Shown: positions 42,521-51,437, counted from the stretch's first letter. The stretch is 64,000 nucleotides of DNA from Streptomyces ortus (GCF_026341275.1 NZ_JAIFZO010000002.1:5796118-5860117), one strand, 5' to 3'. Translations and numbers: made by a program. Notes: generated from the letters alone by a model not told the origin.

Positions 42521-43957
42521 GTGAGCGCCGAACTGCGTCGTCTGAGTAACTACATCGCCGGAGAGTTCCGCGATGCCGCCGATGGACGGACCACGGACGT
42601 GGTCAACCCCGCGACGGGCGAGGCGTACGCCACCGCGCCGCTGTCCGGTCAGGCCGACGTCGACGCCGCGATGGAGGCCGCCGCCGCGGCCTTCCCCGCC
42701 TGGCGCGACCAGACCCCCGCCGAGCGCCAGAAGGCCCTCCTGAGGATCGCGGACGCCTTCGAGGAGCGCGCCGAGGAACTCATCGCCGCCGAGGTCGAGA
42801 ACACGGGCAAGCCCATCGGACTCACCCGGTCCGAGGAGATCCCGCCGATGGTCGACCAGATCCGCTTCTTCGCGGGCGCGGCGCGCATGCTGGAGGGCCG
42901 GTCGGCCGGTGAGTACATGGAGGGCCTGACCTCGATCGTCCGCCGTGAACCGGTCGGTGTCTGCGCCCAGGTCGCGCCGTGGAACTACCCGATGATGATG
43001 GCCGTGTGGAAGTTCGCCCCGGCGCTCGCCGCGGGCAACACGGTCGTCCTCAAGCCGTCCGACACCACCCCGGCCTCCACGGTCCTGATCGCCGAGATCA
43101 TCGGCTCGATCGTCCCCGAGGGTGTCTTCAACGTCATCTGCGGCGACCGTGACACCGGCCGCGCGATGGTCGAGCACCGGATCCCGGCCATGGCGTCCAT
43201 CACCGGTTCCGTGCGGGCGGGCATCTCCGTCGCCGAGTCCGCGGCCAAGGACGTCAAGCGGGTCCACCTGGAGCTGGGCGGCAAAGCGCCGGTCGTGGTC
43301 TTCGAGGACACCGACATCGCCAAGGCCGTCGAGGACATCTCGGTGGCGGGATTCTTCAACGCCGGCCAGGACTGTACGGCCGCCACGCGCGTCCTCGTGC
43401 AGGAGTCCATCCACGACGAGTTCACGGCCGCGCTCGCCAAGGCCGCCGCCGACACGAAGACCGGGCAGCCGGACGACGAGGACGTGCTGTACGGGCCGCT
43501 CAACAACCCGAACCAGCTCAAGCAGGTCTCCGGCTTCATCGAGCGGCTGCCCGCGCACGCCAAGGTCGAGGCGGGCGGCCACCGGGTCGGCGAGAAGGGC
43601 TACTTCTACGCCCCGACCGTCGTCTCCGGCCTGAAGCAGGACGACGAGATCATCCAGAACGAGGTCTTCGGCCCGGTCATCACCGTCCAGTCCTTCACGG
43701 ACGAGGCGCAGGCCGTCGAGTACGCGAACGGCGTCGAGTACGCGCTCGCCTCCTCCGTCTGGACGAAGGACCACGCGCGCGCGATGCGCATGTCCAAGGT
43801 CCTCGACTTCGGCTGCGTGTGGATCAACACGCACATCCCGCTGGTCGCGGAGATGCCGCACGGCGGCTTCAAGCACTCCGGCTACGGCAAGGACCTGTCG
43901 GGCTACGGCTTCGACGACTACACGCGGATCAAGCACGTCATGACGTCGCTCGGCTGA
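42521..43957 (+). CDS. Gamma-aminobutyraldehyde-type dehydrogenase
   Basis: The 478-residue NAD-linked aldehyde dehydrogenase oxidises an aminoaldehyde, probably 4-aminobutyraldehyde to GABA. The nucleotide loop GSVRAGISVAESAAKDVKRV, Glu in HLELGGKAPVVVF and catalytic Cys in NAGQDCTAATR are intact. The GTG at 42521 follows AGGAGG. It is divergent from the AsnC-type regulator and the aminotransferase, which would produce the aldehyde. A paralogue lies at 51.5-53.0 kb in the polyamine import operon. Confidence 0.9.
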   Translation: MSAELRRLSNYIAGEFRDAADGRTTDVVNPATGEAYATAPLSGQADVDAAMEAAAAAFPAWRDQTPAERQKALLRIADAFEERAEELIAAEVENTGKPIGLTRSEEIPPMVDQIRFFAGAARMLEGRSAGEYMEGLTSIVRREPVGVCAQVAPWNYPMMMAVWKFAPALAAGNTVVLKPSDTTPASTVLIAEIIGSIVPEGVFNVICGDRDTGRAMVEHRIPAMASITGSVRAGISVAESAAKDVKRVHLELGGKAPVVVFEDTDIAKAVEDISVAGFFNAGQDCTAATRVLVQESIHDEFTAALAKAAADTKTGQPDDEDVLYGPLNNPNQLKQVSGFIERLPAHAKVEAGGHRVGEKGYFYAPTVVSGLKQDDEIIQNEVFGPVITVQSFTDEAQAVEYANGVEYALASSVWTKDHARAMRMSKVLDFGCVWINTHIPLVAEMPHGGFKHSGYGKDLSGYGFDDYTRIKHVMTSLG

Positions 43958-44189
43958 GCGTTTCGTACGCGGTACGCGGTAGGCGGTACGGGATGCGCGG
44001 TACGCGGCCCCGGGCGGGAGTGTTCCGTCCGGGGCCCCCGTGGTCGCCGTCCGCCGTTGAGGGCTGGTTGTGGGTGGGGGTGGTGTTCCCATCCCCGGTC
44101 ACCGAACGCTGCAGCGGGCCCTGCGGTAGTCAACAAAGTGAATAAGGTATTTGTGGGATAGTGGTGGTCCACGGTGAAAGGGGCACCCC

Positions 44190-44996
44190 ATGTCCGACAG
44201 CGGAGGCGGCTACCTGCGGTACGTCGCCCTGGGCGACAGCCAGACCGAAGGGCTCGGTGACGGTGACGACGTGACCGGGCTGCGCGGGTGCGCCGACCGG
44301 TTCGCGGAGGAACTGGCGAAGGGGTCCCCGGACGTCCTCTACGCCAATCTCGCCGTCCGCGGGCGCCTCGCCGGACAGGTGCGCGCCGAGCAGCTCCCGC
44401 CGGCCCTCGCGCTGCGGCCCGACGTGGCCACCGTGGTCGCCGGGATGAACGACCTGCTGCGGCCCCGCTTCGACGCGGACGAGGCGGGCGGCCACCTGGA
44501 GGCGATGTTCGCCGCGCTGACCGGGCAGGGTGCCCGCGTCGCGACGGTCACTTTTCCCGACATCGGCCGGATCAGCCCGCTGGCCCGCCCGCTCGGCCGC
44601 CGGGTCGTCGCCCTCAACTCCCGCATCCGGGAAGCGGCCGGACGCCATGGAGTGATCATCGCGGACATGTCCGCCCACGAGGTGGTGACGGACCCCCGGC
44701 TGTGGAGTCCGGACCGGCTGCACGCGAGCCCGCTCGGCCATGCGCGGATCGCCGCCGCGGTCGCGCACGCGTTCGGCCTGCCGGGCAGCGACGACACCTG
44801 GACGCTGCCCCTGCCGCCCGGTGCGTCGGTGCCCACGCGGCTGCGGGTCGTCGGCACGGAACTGCGTTGGGTCGGCGGCTTCCTGGGACCCTGGCTCGTA
44901 CGCCGGGTCCGGGGCCGTTCGTCGGGCGACGGCAGGCAGGCCAAACGGCCTGAACTGCTCCCACCGGTCCGCCTCGCCGGACGCGTCCTTGACTGA
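44190..44996 (+). CDS. SGNH/GDSL-family hydrolase
   Basis: The 268-residue protein has the GDSL block with the catalytic Ser in YVALGDSQTEGLG, block III VVAGMNDLLRP, and block V LWSPDRLHASPLGHARIA with catalytic Asp and His. These esterases/lipases act on acyl esters, and the substrate is unknown. There is no signal peptide, so it may be cytoplasmic. The ATG at 44190 has GAAAGGGG upstream. A repeat-rich 232-bp gap (TACGCGG-type units at about 43967-44006) precedes it. Confidence 0.87.
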   Translation: MSDSGGGYLRYVALGDSQTEGLGDGDDVTGLRGCADRFAEELAKGSPDVLYANLAVRGRLAGQVRAEQLPPALALRPDVATVVAGMNDLLRPRFDADEAGGHLEAMFAALTGQGARVATVTFPDIGRISPLARPLGRRVVALNSRIREAAGRHGVIIADMSAHEVVTDPRLWSPDRLHASPLGHARIAAAVAHAFGLPGSDDTWTLPLPPGASVPTRLRVVGTELRWVGGFLGPWLVRRVRGRSSGDGRQAKRPELLPPVRLAGRVLD

Positions 44997-44998
44997 TC

Positions 44999-45046
44999 AA
45001 CAACGTGACGAACAACGTGACGAACAACGTGATCAACGACGTGATC
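44999..45046 (+). repeat. 12-bp x4 direct repeats before the PadR gene
   Basis: Four adjacent 12-bp units, AACAACGTGACG twice, AACAACGTGATC and AACGACGTGATC, fill the space between the GDSL stop and the PadR promoter. TAGCTT at 45057-45062, 6 nt before the PadR ATG, is a plausible -10. The array may be an autoregulatory operator. Confidence 0.7.
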
Positions 45047-45068
45047 GACCCGGTGCTAGCTTGAGCGC

Positions 45069-45689
45069 ATGGCGTTGCGCAACGCGGTGATGGCCGCGCT
45101 TCTGGAGGGCGAGGCGTCCGGATACGACCTCGCCAAGGGCTTCGAGGCCTCGGTCGCGAACTTCTGGATGGCCACCCCCCAGCAGCTCTACCGCGAACTG
45201 GAGCGCATGGAGGGCGAGGGGCTGGTCTCCGCCCGCGTCGTCCAGCAGGAGCGCCGGCCCAACAAACGGCTCTTCTCGCTGACCGACTCCGGTCGCCGGG
45301 TCCTGCGCGCGTTCGTCACCGAGGGCCCCGCGAAGCCCCTGGCCATCAGGGACGAACTGATGGTCAAGGTGCAGTGCGTCGACATCGGGGACACCGACGA
45401 CATCGAGGCCGTACGGACCGCGGTCGCCGAGCGCGTCGAACGGTCCGCCGCCAAACTCGCCCGTTATCTACGTATGCGGGAGCGCATGCTGGCCGGCCGT
45501 ACCGAGGACGAACACCTCGCGTCCGCCGACCGCATCGGCCCCTACCTCACCCTCCAGGGTGGCATCGCCCTGGAACGCGGGAACCTCCAGTGGGGCGAGA
45601 CCGTCCTGAAGCGCCTCGCACAGCGCGTCGCGGTACTCGGCGGCCCGCCCCCCGCGCACACGGACGAACCGGGCTCCCCGATCACTTAA
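45069..45689 (+). CDS. PadR-family transcriptional regulator
   Basis: The 206-residue protein has the winged-helix of PadR (MALRNAVMAALLEGEASGYD, TPQQLYRELERMEGEGLVSA, LFSLTDSGRRVLRAFV) and a C-terminal four-helix dimerisation part (AERVERSAAKLARYLRM) as in AphA-like members. PadR proteins repress detoxification or stress genes; the ligand is unknown. The ATG at 45069 has no Shine-Dalgarno and a -10-like TAGCTT close by, so the transcript is likely leaderless. Confidence 0.9.
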   Translation: MALRNAVMAALLEGEASGYDLAKGFEASVANFWMATPQQLYRELERMEGEGLVSARVVQQERRPNKRLFSLTDSGRRVLRAFVTEGPAKPLAIRDELMVKVQCVDIGDTDDIEAVRTAVAERVERSAAKLARYLRMRERMLAGRTEDEHLASADRIGPYLTLQGGIALERGNLQWGETVLKRLAQRVAVLGGPPPAHTDEPGSPIT

Positions 45690-45705
45690 CCCGCTCCGGC
45701 TGCCC

Positions 45706-46884
45706 TCACCCCTGAGGGCCCCCGAACGCCGCCCGGACGATCCGCTCGGCCACCGGGTTCATGCCCTCCGACTTCGCGTCGGTCGCGTTGACCGAGTACA
45801 CGAGTGTGCGGGACAGATCGCGGGTGGCCGCCACGAGCGTGCTGTACCCGGGACGCGCCCCCGACTTCAGCCAGAGAACCGTGCCGTTGCCCATGTCGTA
45901 CCTCTGGAGGCCGGCGCTCATGGTGGCGCCCGGCACGTCGGGGAGCGTGAACATCTCCTTCTCCAGGAGGGGCTGGGGGACCAGCCGGCCCCGGAACAGC
46001 GCGTACAGGAGCCGCTCCAGGTCCGCCGTCGTGGAGATCATGTCGCCCGCGGCCCACCGGTCCGACATGTTCCACTCGGTGGCGTCCACCAGCCTGCCGT
46101 CCGCCAGTCGCTGGTAGCCGCGGTTGTGCGGTCCGTGGATACGCGGGTCGGGGCCACCGGGGAAGGACGTGTGCCGCATCCCGGCCGGCCGCAGGACCCT
46201 TACCGCCGCCTGGTGCTCGTACGAGTCGCCGGTGACCTTCTCTATGAGGAGGCCGAGCACGGTGTAGTCGATGTTGCCGTAGTTCTGCCGCTCGTCGGGC
46301 CGGAAGGCGGGGCCGAGGGCGACCGAGGCGGCCACCACGTCCTCGGGTGTCAGCGTCTCGTACCGCCGCTCGTACCCCTCGCCGTTCACGTCCCCCAGCG
46401 ACGAGCCCGGTTTCAGCCCGCTGGTGAAGGTGAGCAACTGCCGTACGGTGATGGGCTCGAAGGCCTTCGAGAGGAGGCCGGGGAGGTAGGTCTGGACGTG
46501 CCCGTCCAGGTCCACCCGGCCCTCGGCGGCGAGCTGGAGCACGACGGCCGCGGTGACCACCTTGGTCGTGGAACCGGCCCGGAAACGCCCGTCCGCCAGC
46601 GCCTCGCGCCCACTCGGCAGATCGTGCACCCCGGCGCCGCCCCGCCAGACACCGTCCGTGCCCGACACCCGTACGAGCGCGGCCGTCGCGTCGTCGTCCG
46701 GGAGCCGCGTGAGCGCGGCGCGCAGGGCCCGGCCGGTGGCCGGATCCACGGCCTGACGTACCGCGGAGGTTGTGGGCGGGGCGGCGGCGAGGGCGGATGC
46801 GGCCGACGGGCCCGCGGTCAGGCCCAGAACCACGAAGACGGCACAGGCGGCACAGGCGGTACGGACTCGGGCACGGACGTGCAT
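45706..46884 (-). CDS. Secreted serine hydrolase (beta-lactamase/DD-carboxypeptidase fold)
   Basis: The 392-residue protein has a signal peptide (CAACAVFVVLGLTAGPSAAS) and a class C beta-lactamase-like domain. The catalytic SxxK is in RAGSTTKVV (about 102-110) and the YxN motif is in RQNYGNIDYT. Such enzymes cleave D-Ala-D-Ala peptides, and some hydrolyse beta-lactams or esters. The ATG at 46884 is used; an upstream in-frame extension lacks support. It is convergent with the PadR gene, 16 bp apart. Confidence 0.88.
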   Translation of the reverse strand: MHVRARVRTACAACAVFVVLGLTAGPSAASALAAAPPTTSAVRQAVDPATGRALRAALTRLPDDDATAALVRVSGTDGVWRGGAGVHDLPSGREALADGRFRAGSTTKVVTAAVVLQLAAEGRVDLDGHVQTYLPGLLSKAFEPITVRQLLTFTSGLKPGSSLGDVNGEGYERRYETLTPEDVVAASVALGPAFRPDERQNYGNIDYTVLGLLIEKVTGDSYEHQAAVRVLRPAGMRHTSFPGGPDPRIHGPHNRGYQRLADGRLVDATEWNMSDRWAAGDMISTTADLERLLYALFRGRLVPQPLLEKEMFTLPDVPGATMSAGLQRYDMGNGTVLWLKSGARPGYSTLVAATRDLSRTLVYSVNATDAKSEGMNPVAERIVRAAFGGPQG

Positions 46885-47092
46885 CGGCAGACTCCCGGGT
46901 GATCGGTGACCTTCATCCTCCGGGAGGTACGCCGTGCCGCGGATCCTCCTTCGGGAGGGCGGCGACCCTGGCCGGTCCCCGAGCAACTTCGCTACGGGGC
47001 AAGGGTGTTGTCCGGGATCTCCCTGAGGGCCCCGCACCGGGTGATCCCTGAGACGCACGTCCGCCGGCGGCTTGTCCGCCCCCAGGACGGGC

Positions 47093-47776
47093 TCAGGACG
47101 GGCTCAGGGTGCGGAGGGTGTCGACGCGGTTCGTCGTGATCGAGTCGACGCCCGCCTCGAGGAGCCGCCGCATGGACCGCCGGGTGTCGGGCGTCCACAC
47201 CGAGACCAGATACCCGTCTCGGTGGACCCGGTCGACGAGGTCGCGGTCCACCAGCCCGAAGCGGTAGTTGAGCCACCGGGGCCGTACGGCGTCCAGCAGC
47301 GCGGGCCGCGGCGGGGCGAGGCTCGTCCAGGTGAGGGCGATCTCGGCGGCGGGGTCGGCCGCGCGGACGGCGAGCATGGCGGCGGCCCCCGCGCAGTAGT
47401 ACACGCGCTCCTCGGCGCCGAAGTCCCGGACGACACCGATGATCCGGCGGACGACGCGGGCGTCCGCCGGACCGGGCAGGTCGATCATGAGCCGGCCCTC
47501 GTCCGTCGCCTTGAGGGCCTCCTCCAGCGTGGGAATCCCGCCCGAGGTCAGCCCCCGCACCTCGTCGGCGGAGAGCGAGCGCAGCGGCCGGTCCTGTTCC
47601 CACAGCCGCTTCAGCGTGGCGTCGTGCAGCAGCACGGGCACGTCGTCCCGGGTCGGCCGGACGTCGATCTCGACGGCGTCCGCGCCCCGTCGGAGCGCGG
47701 AACGCAGGGAGTCGAGCGTGTTCTCACGGACGCGGTAGGGGTCGCCGCGATGGGCCACGGCAGTCACGGTACGCAT
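47093..47776 (-). CDS. Glycerophosphodiester phosphodiesterase
   Basis: The 227-residue enzyme hydrolyses glycerophosphodiesters to glycerol 3-phosphate and an alcohol. Motifs are VAHRGDPYRVRENT, DAVEIDVRPTRDDVPVLLHD and a C-terminal VSVWTPDTRRSMRRLLEAGV. Catalytic His, Glu and Asp are present. There is no signal peptide, so the substrate is probably intracellular lipid headgroups. The ATG at 47776 is used. The adenosine deaminase gene ends 25 bp upstream, so the two may share a transcript. Confidence 0.9.
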   Translation of the reverse strand: MRTVTAVAHRGDPYRVRENTLDSLRSALRRGADAVEIDVRPTRDDVPVLLHDATLKRLWEQDRPLRSLSADEVRGLTSGGIPTLEEALKATDEGRLMIDLPGPADARVVRRIIGVVRDFGAEERVYYCAGAAAMLAVRAADPAAEIALTWTSLAPPRPALLDAVRPRWLNYRFGLVDRDLVDRVHRDGYLVSVWTPDTRRSMRRLLEAGVDSITTNRVDTLRTLSPS

Positions 47777-47801
47777 CGGCCCATTGTGCTGGTGCGCCGG
47801 C

Positions 47802-48833
47802 TCAGGGCGCGAGCCACCCGGCGGTGTACGCGTCGATCTCCGCGGACAGGGCCGCCTTGCCGGGGGCGTCCAGGAAGGAGACGTCGACGGCGTTCTTGGC
47901 GAGCTCGGCCAGACCCCGCTCGTCGAGGTCGAGGAGGCGGGCGGCGACGGCGTACTCGTTGTTGAGGTCGGTGCCGAACATCGGCGGGTCGTCGGAGTTG
48001 ATCGTGACGACGACGCCCGCGTCCACGAACGCCTTGAGGGGGTGCTCGTCGAGGGTGCGGACCGCGCGGGTGGCGATGTTCGAGGTGGGGCACACCTCCA
48101 GCGGGACGCGGTGCTCGGCGAGGTGCGCGAGGAGCTTGGGATCCTGGGCGGAGCTGGTGCCGTGGCCGATGCGCTCGGCGCGCAGGTCCGTCAGTGCGTC
48201 CCAGACCGTCTGCGGGCCCGTCGTCTCGCCCGCGTGCGGCACGGAGTGCAGGCCGGCCGCGATCGCCCGGTCGAAGTACGGCTTGAACTGCGGCCGGGGT
48301 ACGCCGATCTCGGGGCCGCCGAGCCCGAAGGAGACCAGGCCCTCCGGGCGGAGCTTGTCGGTGGTGGCGAGCCGGACCGTCTCCTCGGCGGATTCGAGTC
48401 CAGCCTCGCCGGGGATGTCGAAGCACCAGCGCAGGACGGTGCCGAAGTCGGCTTCGGCGGCCTTGCGGGCGTCCTCGATGGCGTCCATGAAGGCGCCCTC
48501 GTCGATACCGCGGCGGGTCGACGAGAACGGCGTGAGCGTCAGCTCGGCGTAGCGGATCCGCTGCCGGGCCATGTCGCGGGCGACCTCGTACGTGAGGAGG
48601 CGGACGTCCTCGGGGGTGCGGATGAGGTCCACGACGGACAGGTACACGTCGATGAAGTGGGCGAAGTCCGTGAACGTGAAGTAGTCGACCAGGGCCTCGG
48701 GGTCCGTGGGCACCTTGGAGTCGGGGTGGCGGGCCGCCAGCTCGGAGACGATCCGGGGGGAGGCGGAGCCGACGTGGTGGACGTGCAGTTCGGCCTTGGG
48801 CAGTCCGGCGATGAAGGCGTGCAGGTCGGTCAA
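47802..48833 (-). CDS. add: Adenosine deaminase
   Basis: This 343-residue purine salvage enzyme deaminates adenosine to inosine. Metal ligands are in ELHVHHVGS (His17, His19), HAGET, and the Asp pair in INSDDPPMF; the catalytic Glu is in HAGE. The TTG at 48833 has GGGGAGGAA upstream. In the usual HxHLDG motif, HVG follows instead, a difference seen in Streptomyces members. It lies immediately upstream of a glycerophosphodiesterase. Family membership is clear, but adenine or other purine preference is not provable. Confidence 0.92.
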   Translation of the reverse strand: MTDLHAFIAGLPKAELHVHHVGSASPRIVSELAARHPDSKVPTDPEALVDYFTFTDFAHFIDVYLSVVDLIRTPEDVRLLTYEVARDMARQRIRYAELTLTPFSSTRRGIDEGAFMDAIEDARKAAEADFGTVLRWCFDIPGEAGLESAEETVRLATTDKLRPEGLVSFGLGGPEIGVPRPQFKPYFDRAIAAGLHSVPHAGETTGPQTVWDALTDLRAERIGHGTSSAQDPKLLAHLAEHRVPLEVCPTSNIATRAVRTLDEHPLKAFVDAGVVVTINSDDPPMFGTDLNNEYAVAARLLDLDERGLAELAKNAVDVSFLDAPGKAALSAEIDAYTAGWLAP

Positions 48834-48900
48834 GGTTCCTCCCCAGGAACGGCGCCGGGCCGGGGTGCGGCGGGTGATCGGCTGATCGGTGGTGCGGTCA

Positions 48901-48940
48901 TGCGGTGGTGCGGTGGTGCGGTGGTGCGGTGGTGCGGTGC
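48901..48940 (+). repeat. 8-bp x5 tandem repeat
   Basis: Four TGCGGTGG units and a final TGCGGTGC lie in the divergent gap between the adenosine deaminase and DUF4190 genes. The array may vary in copy number. Confidence 0.85.
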
Positions 48941-49032
48941 TTCGAGGATCATCGTAGGCCGCGGGCGGCGGGCCGCGCGGGGGAGGCTTGGGCCTTAGCA
49001 TGACGCCACGTACGACAGAGGGGACTCCGCGC

Positions 49033-49779
49033 ATGTCCGAGGACGCGCAGGCATCGGGTGGGCCGGCCGACGAGCCGCGGAAGGTGTCGCTGGGCAAGCC
49101 GCCGGTCGAGCCGCCCGAGGCGAATCCTTGGGCTCCGCCGGTGGACGCGGGAGGCTCGCGGGGGTCCGGGCCGGACTCGGTGCACGACCGGCAGACCGTG
49201 ATGTCGTTCCCGGCGGCGCCGGACCCGTACGCGGCTCCGGGGGCCTCCGCGGTTCCGCCGCCGCCCATCGCGCCGGGCGGGCCGGGGCAGACGCCGTACG
49301 GGTACGGGTACGGGTACGGACCTGGTCCTGGTCCTGGCCCGGTGCACGGACATGGACCTGCGCACGGTCACGATCACGGGCATGCGTATGGCCATCCGGC
49401 TTACCCCGTGCAGGGCGGGCCCGGTTACGGGTGGCCCGGGATGCCGGGGATGCCGGGGATGCCCATGGCGCCGAGCAATGGGCTGGGGACCGCGTCGCTG
49501 GTGCTCGGGATCGTCGCGGCGGTCGGGTTCTGCCTGTGGCCGGTGGCGCTCGTGTGCGGGGTTCTCGCGCTGGTCTTCGGGGGGATCGGGCGGGGGAGGG
49601 CTCGGCGGGGGCAGGCGACGAATGCGGGGCAGGCGTTGGCGGGGATCATCTGCGGGGCGGTCGGTGTCGCGCTGGGCATCGCCTTCCTGGTGGTGATCCT
49701 GGTCCTGTCGGACACGGAGAACGATGACTCGGGGACGGGCGGCGAGGGCTTCAGCACGTCGTTGACGGCGGCCGGGTGA
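49033..49779 (+). CDS. DUF4190 membrane protein
   Basis: The 248-residue protein has a long disordered Pro/Gly/His-rich N-terminus, including GYGYGYGPGPGPGPVHGHGP and GMPGMPGMPMAP, followed by two hydrophobic helices (LVLGIVAAVGFCLWPVALVC and ALGIAFLVVILVLS). The pattern fits DUF4190, a small actinobacterial membrane domain of unknown function. The His-rich stretch could bind metal but that is speculation. The ATG at 49033 has AGAGGGGA upstream. The 3' end is followed by a repeat-rich gap. Confidence 0.85.
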   Translation: MSEDAQASGGPADEPRKVSLGKPPVEPPEANPWAPPVDAGGSRGSGPDSVHDRQTVMSFPAAPDPYAAPGASAVPPPPIAPGGPGQTPYGYGYGYGPGPGPGPVHGHGPAHGHDHGHAYGHPAYPVQGGPGYGWPGMPGMPGMPMAPSNGLGTASLVLGIVAAVGFCLWPVALVCGVLALVFGGIGRGRARRGQATNAGQALAGIICGAVGVALGIAFLVVILVLSDTENDDSGTGGEGFSTSLTAAG

Positions 49780-50644
49780 GGGTTTTGCGCCGTTCCCCGC
49801 GCCCCTGGGAATGGCCCTGGTGGACGGACAAGCGCGGCTAAGCCGGGGTGACCCGCGCAGTTCCCCGCGCCCCTAAAAACACCCCGCCCCACCCGCGCCG
49901 AGCCGCATGGAGCACGCACCCACGTGCTCCGGCGCGGGCGGGAGCCCCGTCGTGCCCCTTCAGGGGCGCGGGGAACTGCGCGTCCAGCCCTGGCGGGCCC
50001 GCACGATGCCACGTGGCTCACCGGCACCGGGCTGTAGGGAGCACGTGCCCCACTTGTCGGGCCGCATGAGGCACCCCACGTGCTCCGGCCCGGGCGGCAG
50101 CGCTGTCGTGCCCCTTCAGGGGCGCGGAACTGCGCGCGTTCAGCCCCGGTCGGCCCGCTCGATGCCACTTCGCTCATCCGCGGCGGGCTGTAGGGAGCAC
50201 GTGCCCCACCCGCGCCGGGCCGCATGAGGCACCCCACGTGCTCCGGCCCGGGCGGGAGCCCTGTCGTGCCCCTTCAGGGGCGCGGGGAACTGCGCGTCCG
50301 GCCCTGGCGGGCCCGCACGATGCCACGTGGCTCACCGGCACCGGGCTGCAGGGAGCACGTGCCCCACCCGCGCCGGGCCGCATGAGGCACCCCACGTGCT
50401 CCGGCCCGGGCGGCAGCGCTGTCGTGCCCCTTCAGGGGCGCGGGGAACTGCGCGTTCAGCCCCGGTGGGCCCGCGCGATGCCACATCGCTCACCCACGCC
50501 GGGCTGTAGGTAGCCACGCGCCCCACCTGCGCCGGGCTGCAGGAAGCCAAGCACCTCACCCGCCCCGCCCCGGCCCGCAGGGACCCACCCACCCGTCCAG
50601 CCGCGCCCGCCCGCCCCCCCCGGCAGGGGCCCCGCAGGGGCCGG
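49780..50644. other. 865-bp repeat-filled gap without a gene
   Basis: No reading frame here resembles a protein; all long frames are repeat artefacts. The first 120 bp hold two copies of GCGCC(or A)GTTCCCCGCGCCCCT (49787-49806 and 49855-49874). The bulk is a four-copy ~159-bp tandem array (49903-50537), and a degraded partial fifth copy may follow at about 50538-50560. The last ~80 bp are plain C/G-rich sequence. Confidence 0.75.
49903..50537 (+). repeat. Four-copy ~159-bp tandem repeat
   Basis: The units start near 49903, 50062, 50220 and 50379. Each contains GCCGCATGAGGCACCCCACG or a close variant, then CCCTTCAGGGGCGCGG, then GCACGATGCCAC-like text. Copies 1 and 3 share GGCGGGAGCC and GTCC(A/G)GCCCTGGCGG, while copies 2 and 4 share GGCGGCAGCGC and GTTCAGCCCCGG. 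So the array looks like a duplicated dimer. Across unit junctions GGAGCACGTG pairs with CACGTGCTCC, so each junction can form a hairpin. Confidence 0.9.
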
Positions 50645-51253
50645 TCAGGCCGCCTGCAAGCGTCTCCTCGCTGCCATCAGGGCGAAGCCCAACAAGTTCG
50701 GGCCCAGCCAGCGCGCCGGGTCGGACGCCCGTTCGTCGTCCGCGGCCAGCCCGATGCCCCAGACCCGGTCCACGGGGCTGGCCTCGACCAAGACCCTCCC
50801 CCACCCTTCGGCCGGGGGGACCCCCATCTCGCTTCGCTCGCCGGTCCCCACCAGGAACCCGCGGAGTTCGTCGTCGGACGCGAACTTCGCCACGCTTCCC
50901 TCCACCACGATCCCGAACCGCTCCCGCTCCCACACGCCCTCGTCGAACCCCCGGACCAGCCGCCCCGCCTTCTTCGCGAGCGCCGGATTCGGCGCGTCCA
51001 GCGCCCGCCGCTCTGCCTCCGCGTCACCGAAGAGCCGCGCCTTGCGCGCCATCATCCAGTGCTCCGCCGTGCGGTACTCCACCCCGTCCACCGTGAACGG
51101 CGACGGCCACCACTGGCTCAGACAGCTCGACCCGATCCGCCCGTCGGCCCGCGGCCGGTGCCCCCAGAAGTACAGGTACTTGACCTTCGCCCCGGCCCGG
51201 ACCGCGCTGACCAGCGCCTCCCGGGACGTGATCCCCGCTTGGATCTCCCCCAT
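50645..51253 (-). CDS. NADAR-domain protein (YbiA-like)
   Basis: The 202-residue protein has the NADAR fold, with FWGHRPRADG, SQWWPSPFTVDGVEYRTAEH, RKARLFGDAEAERRAL and the end DRVWGIGLAADDERASDPAR. NADAR proteins remove ADP-ribose from modified nucleic acids or cleave riboflavin intermediates. I use the ATG at 51253; a GTG at 51283 adds ten residues. A low-complexity insert (GERSEMGVPPAEGW) interrupts the domain and coincides with a palindromic GC-rich DNA element. The polyamine operon diverges from it. Confidence 0.82.
   Translation of the reverse strand: MGEIQAGITSREALVSAVRAGAKVKYLYFWGHRPRADGRIGSSCLSQWWPSPFTVDGVEYRTAEHWMMARKARLFGDAEAERRALDAPNPALAKKAGRLVRGFDEGVWERERFGIVVEGSVAKFASDDELRGFLVGTGERSEMGVPPAEGWGRVLVEASPVDRVWGIGLAADDERASDPARWLGPNLLGFALMAARRRLQAA
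50794..50849 (-). repeat. Palindromic insert within the NADAR gene
   Basis: On the minus strand GGGGACC and GGTCCCC flank a GCGAGCGAAGCGAGATGGG-type spacer, followed by GGCCGAAGGGTGGGGGAGG. The insert keeps the reading frame and adds about 14 residues. Similar GCGAAGCGAG/GGGGGTCCCC elements recur in Streptomyces DNA. Confidence 0.55.
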
Positions 51254-51419
51254 GCACGCGAGTCTGGCACGCACCACTGACAATCCGTCCCGCCTTTTCC
51301 TCAGCGACTCGACACCTGGTCGACAGATTCCGTCGCGTAACCAAATGGCAACAACGGAATCACTTGTTGGAGCCCCATCGCTCTGTCAGGATCGGCACTC
51401 AAATCGAGCTGGAGCTACG

Positions 51420-51437
51420 CCGACCCCCTCGGGTCGG
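51420..51437 (+). terminator. Short hairpin before the polyamine operon
   Basis: CCGACCC (51420-51426) pairs with GGGTCGG (51431-51437) around a CCTC loop, 25 nt before the first operon ATG. It could attenuate or mask the leader of the polyamine operon. Confidence 0.4.

Noticed and set aside
48850..48988. CRISPR-like array near 48.9 kb
   Set aside because: The 8-bp units are contiguous without spacers, so this is a simple tandem repeat.
49848..50592. Short frames on both strands inside the 159-bp array
   Set aside because: They arise because the repeat unit is nearly a multiple of three and GC-rich; they have no start signals and repeat themselves.
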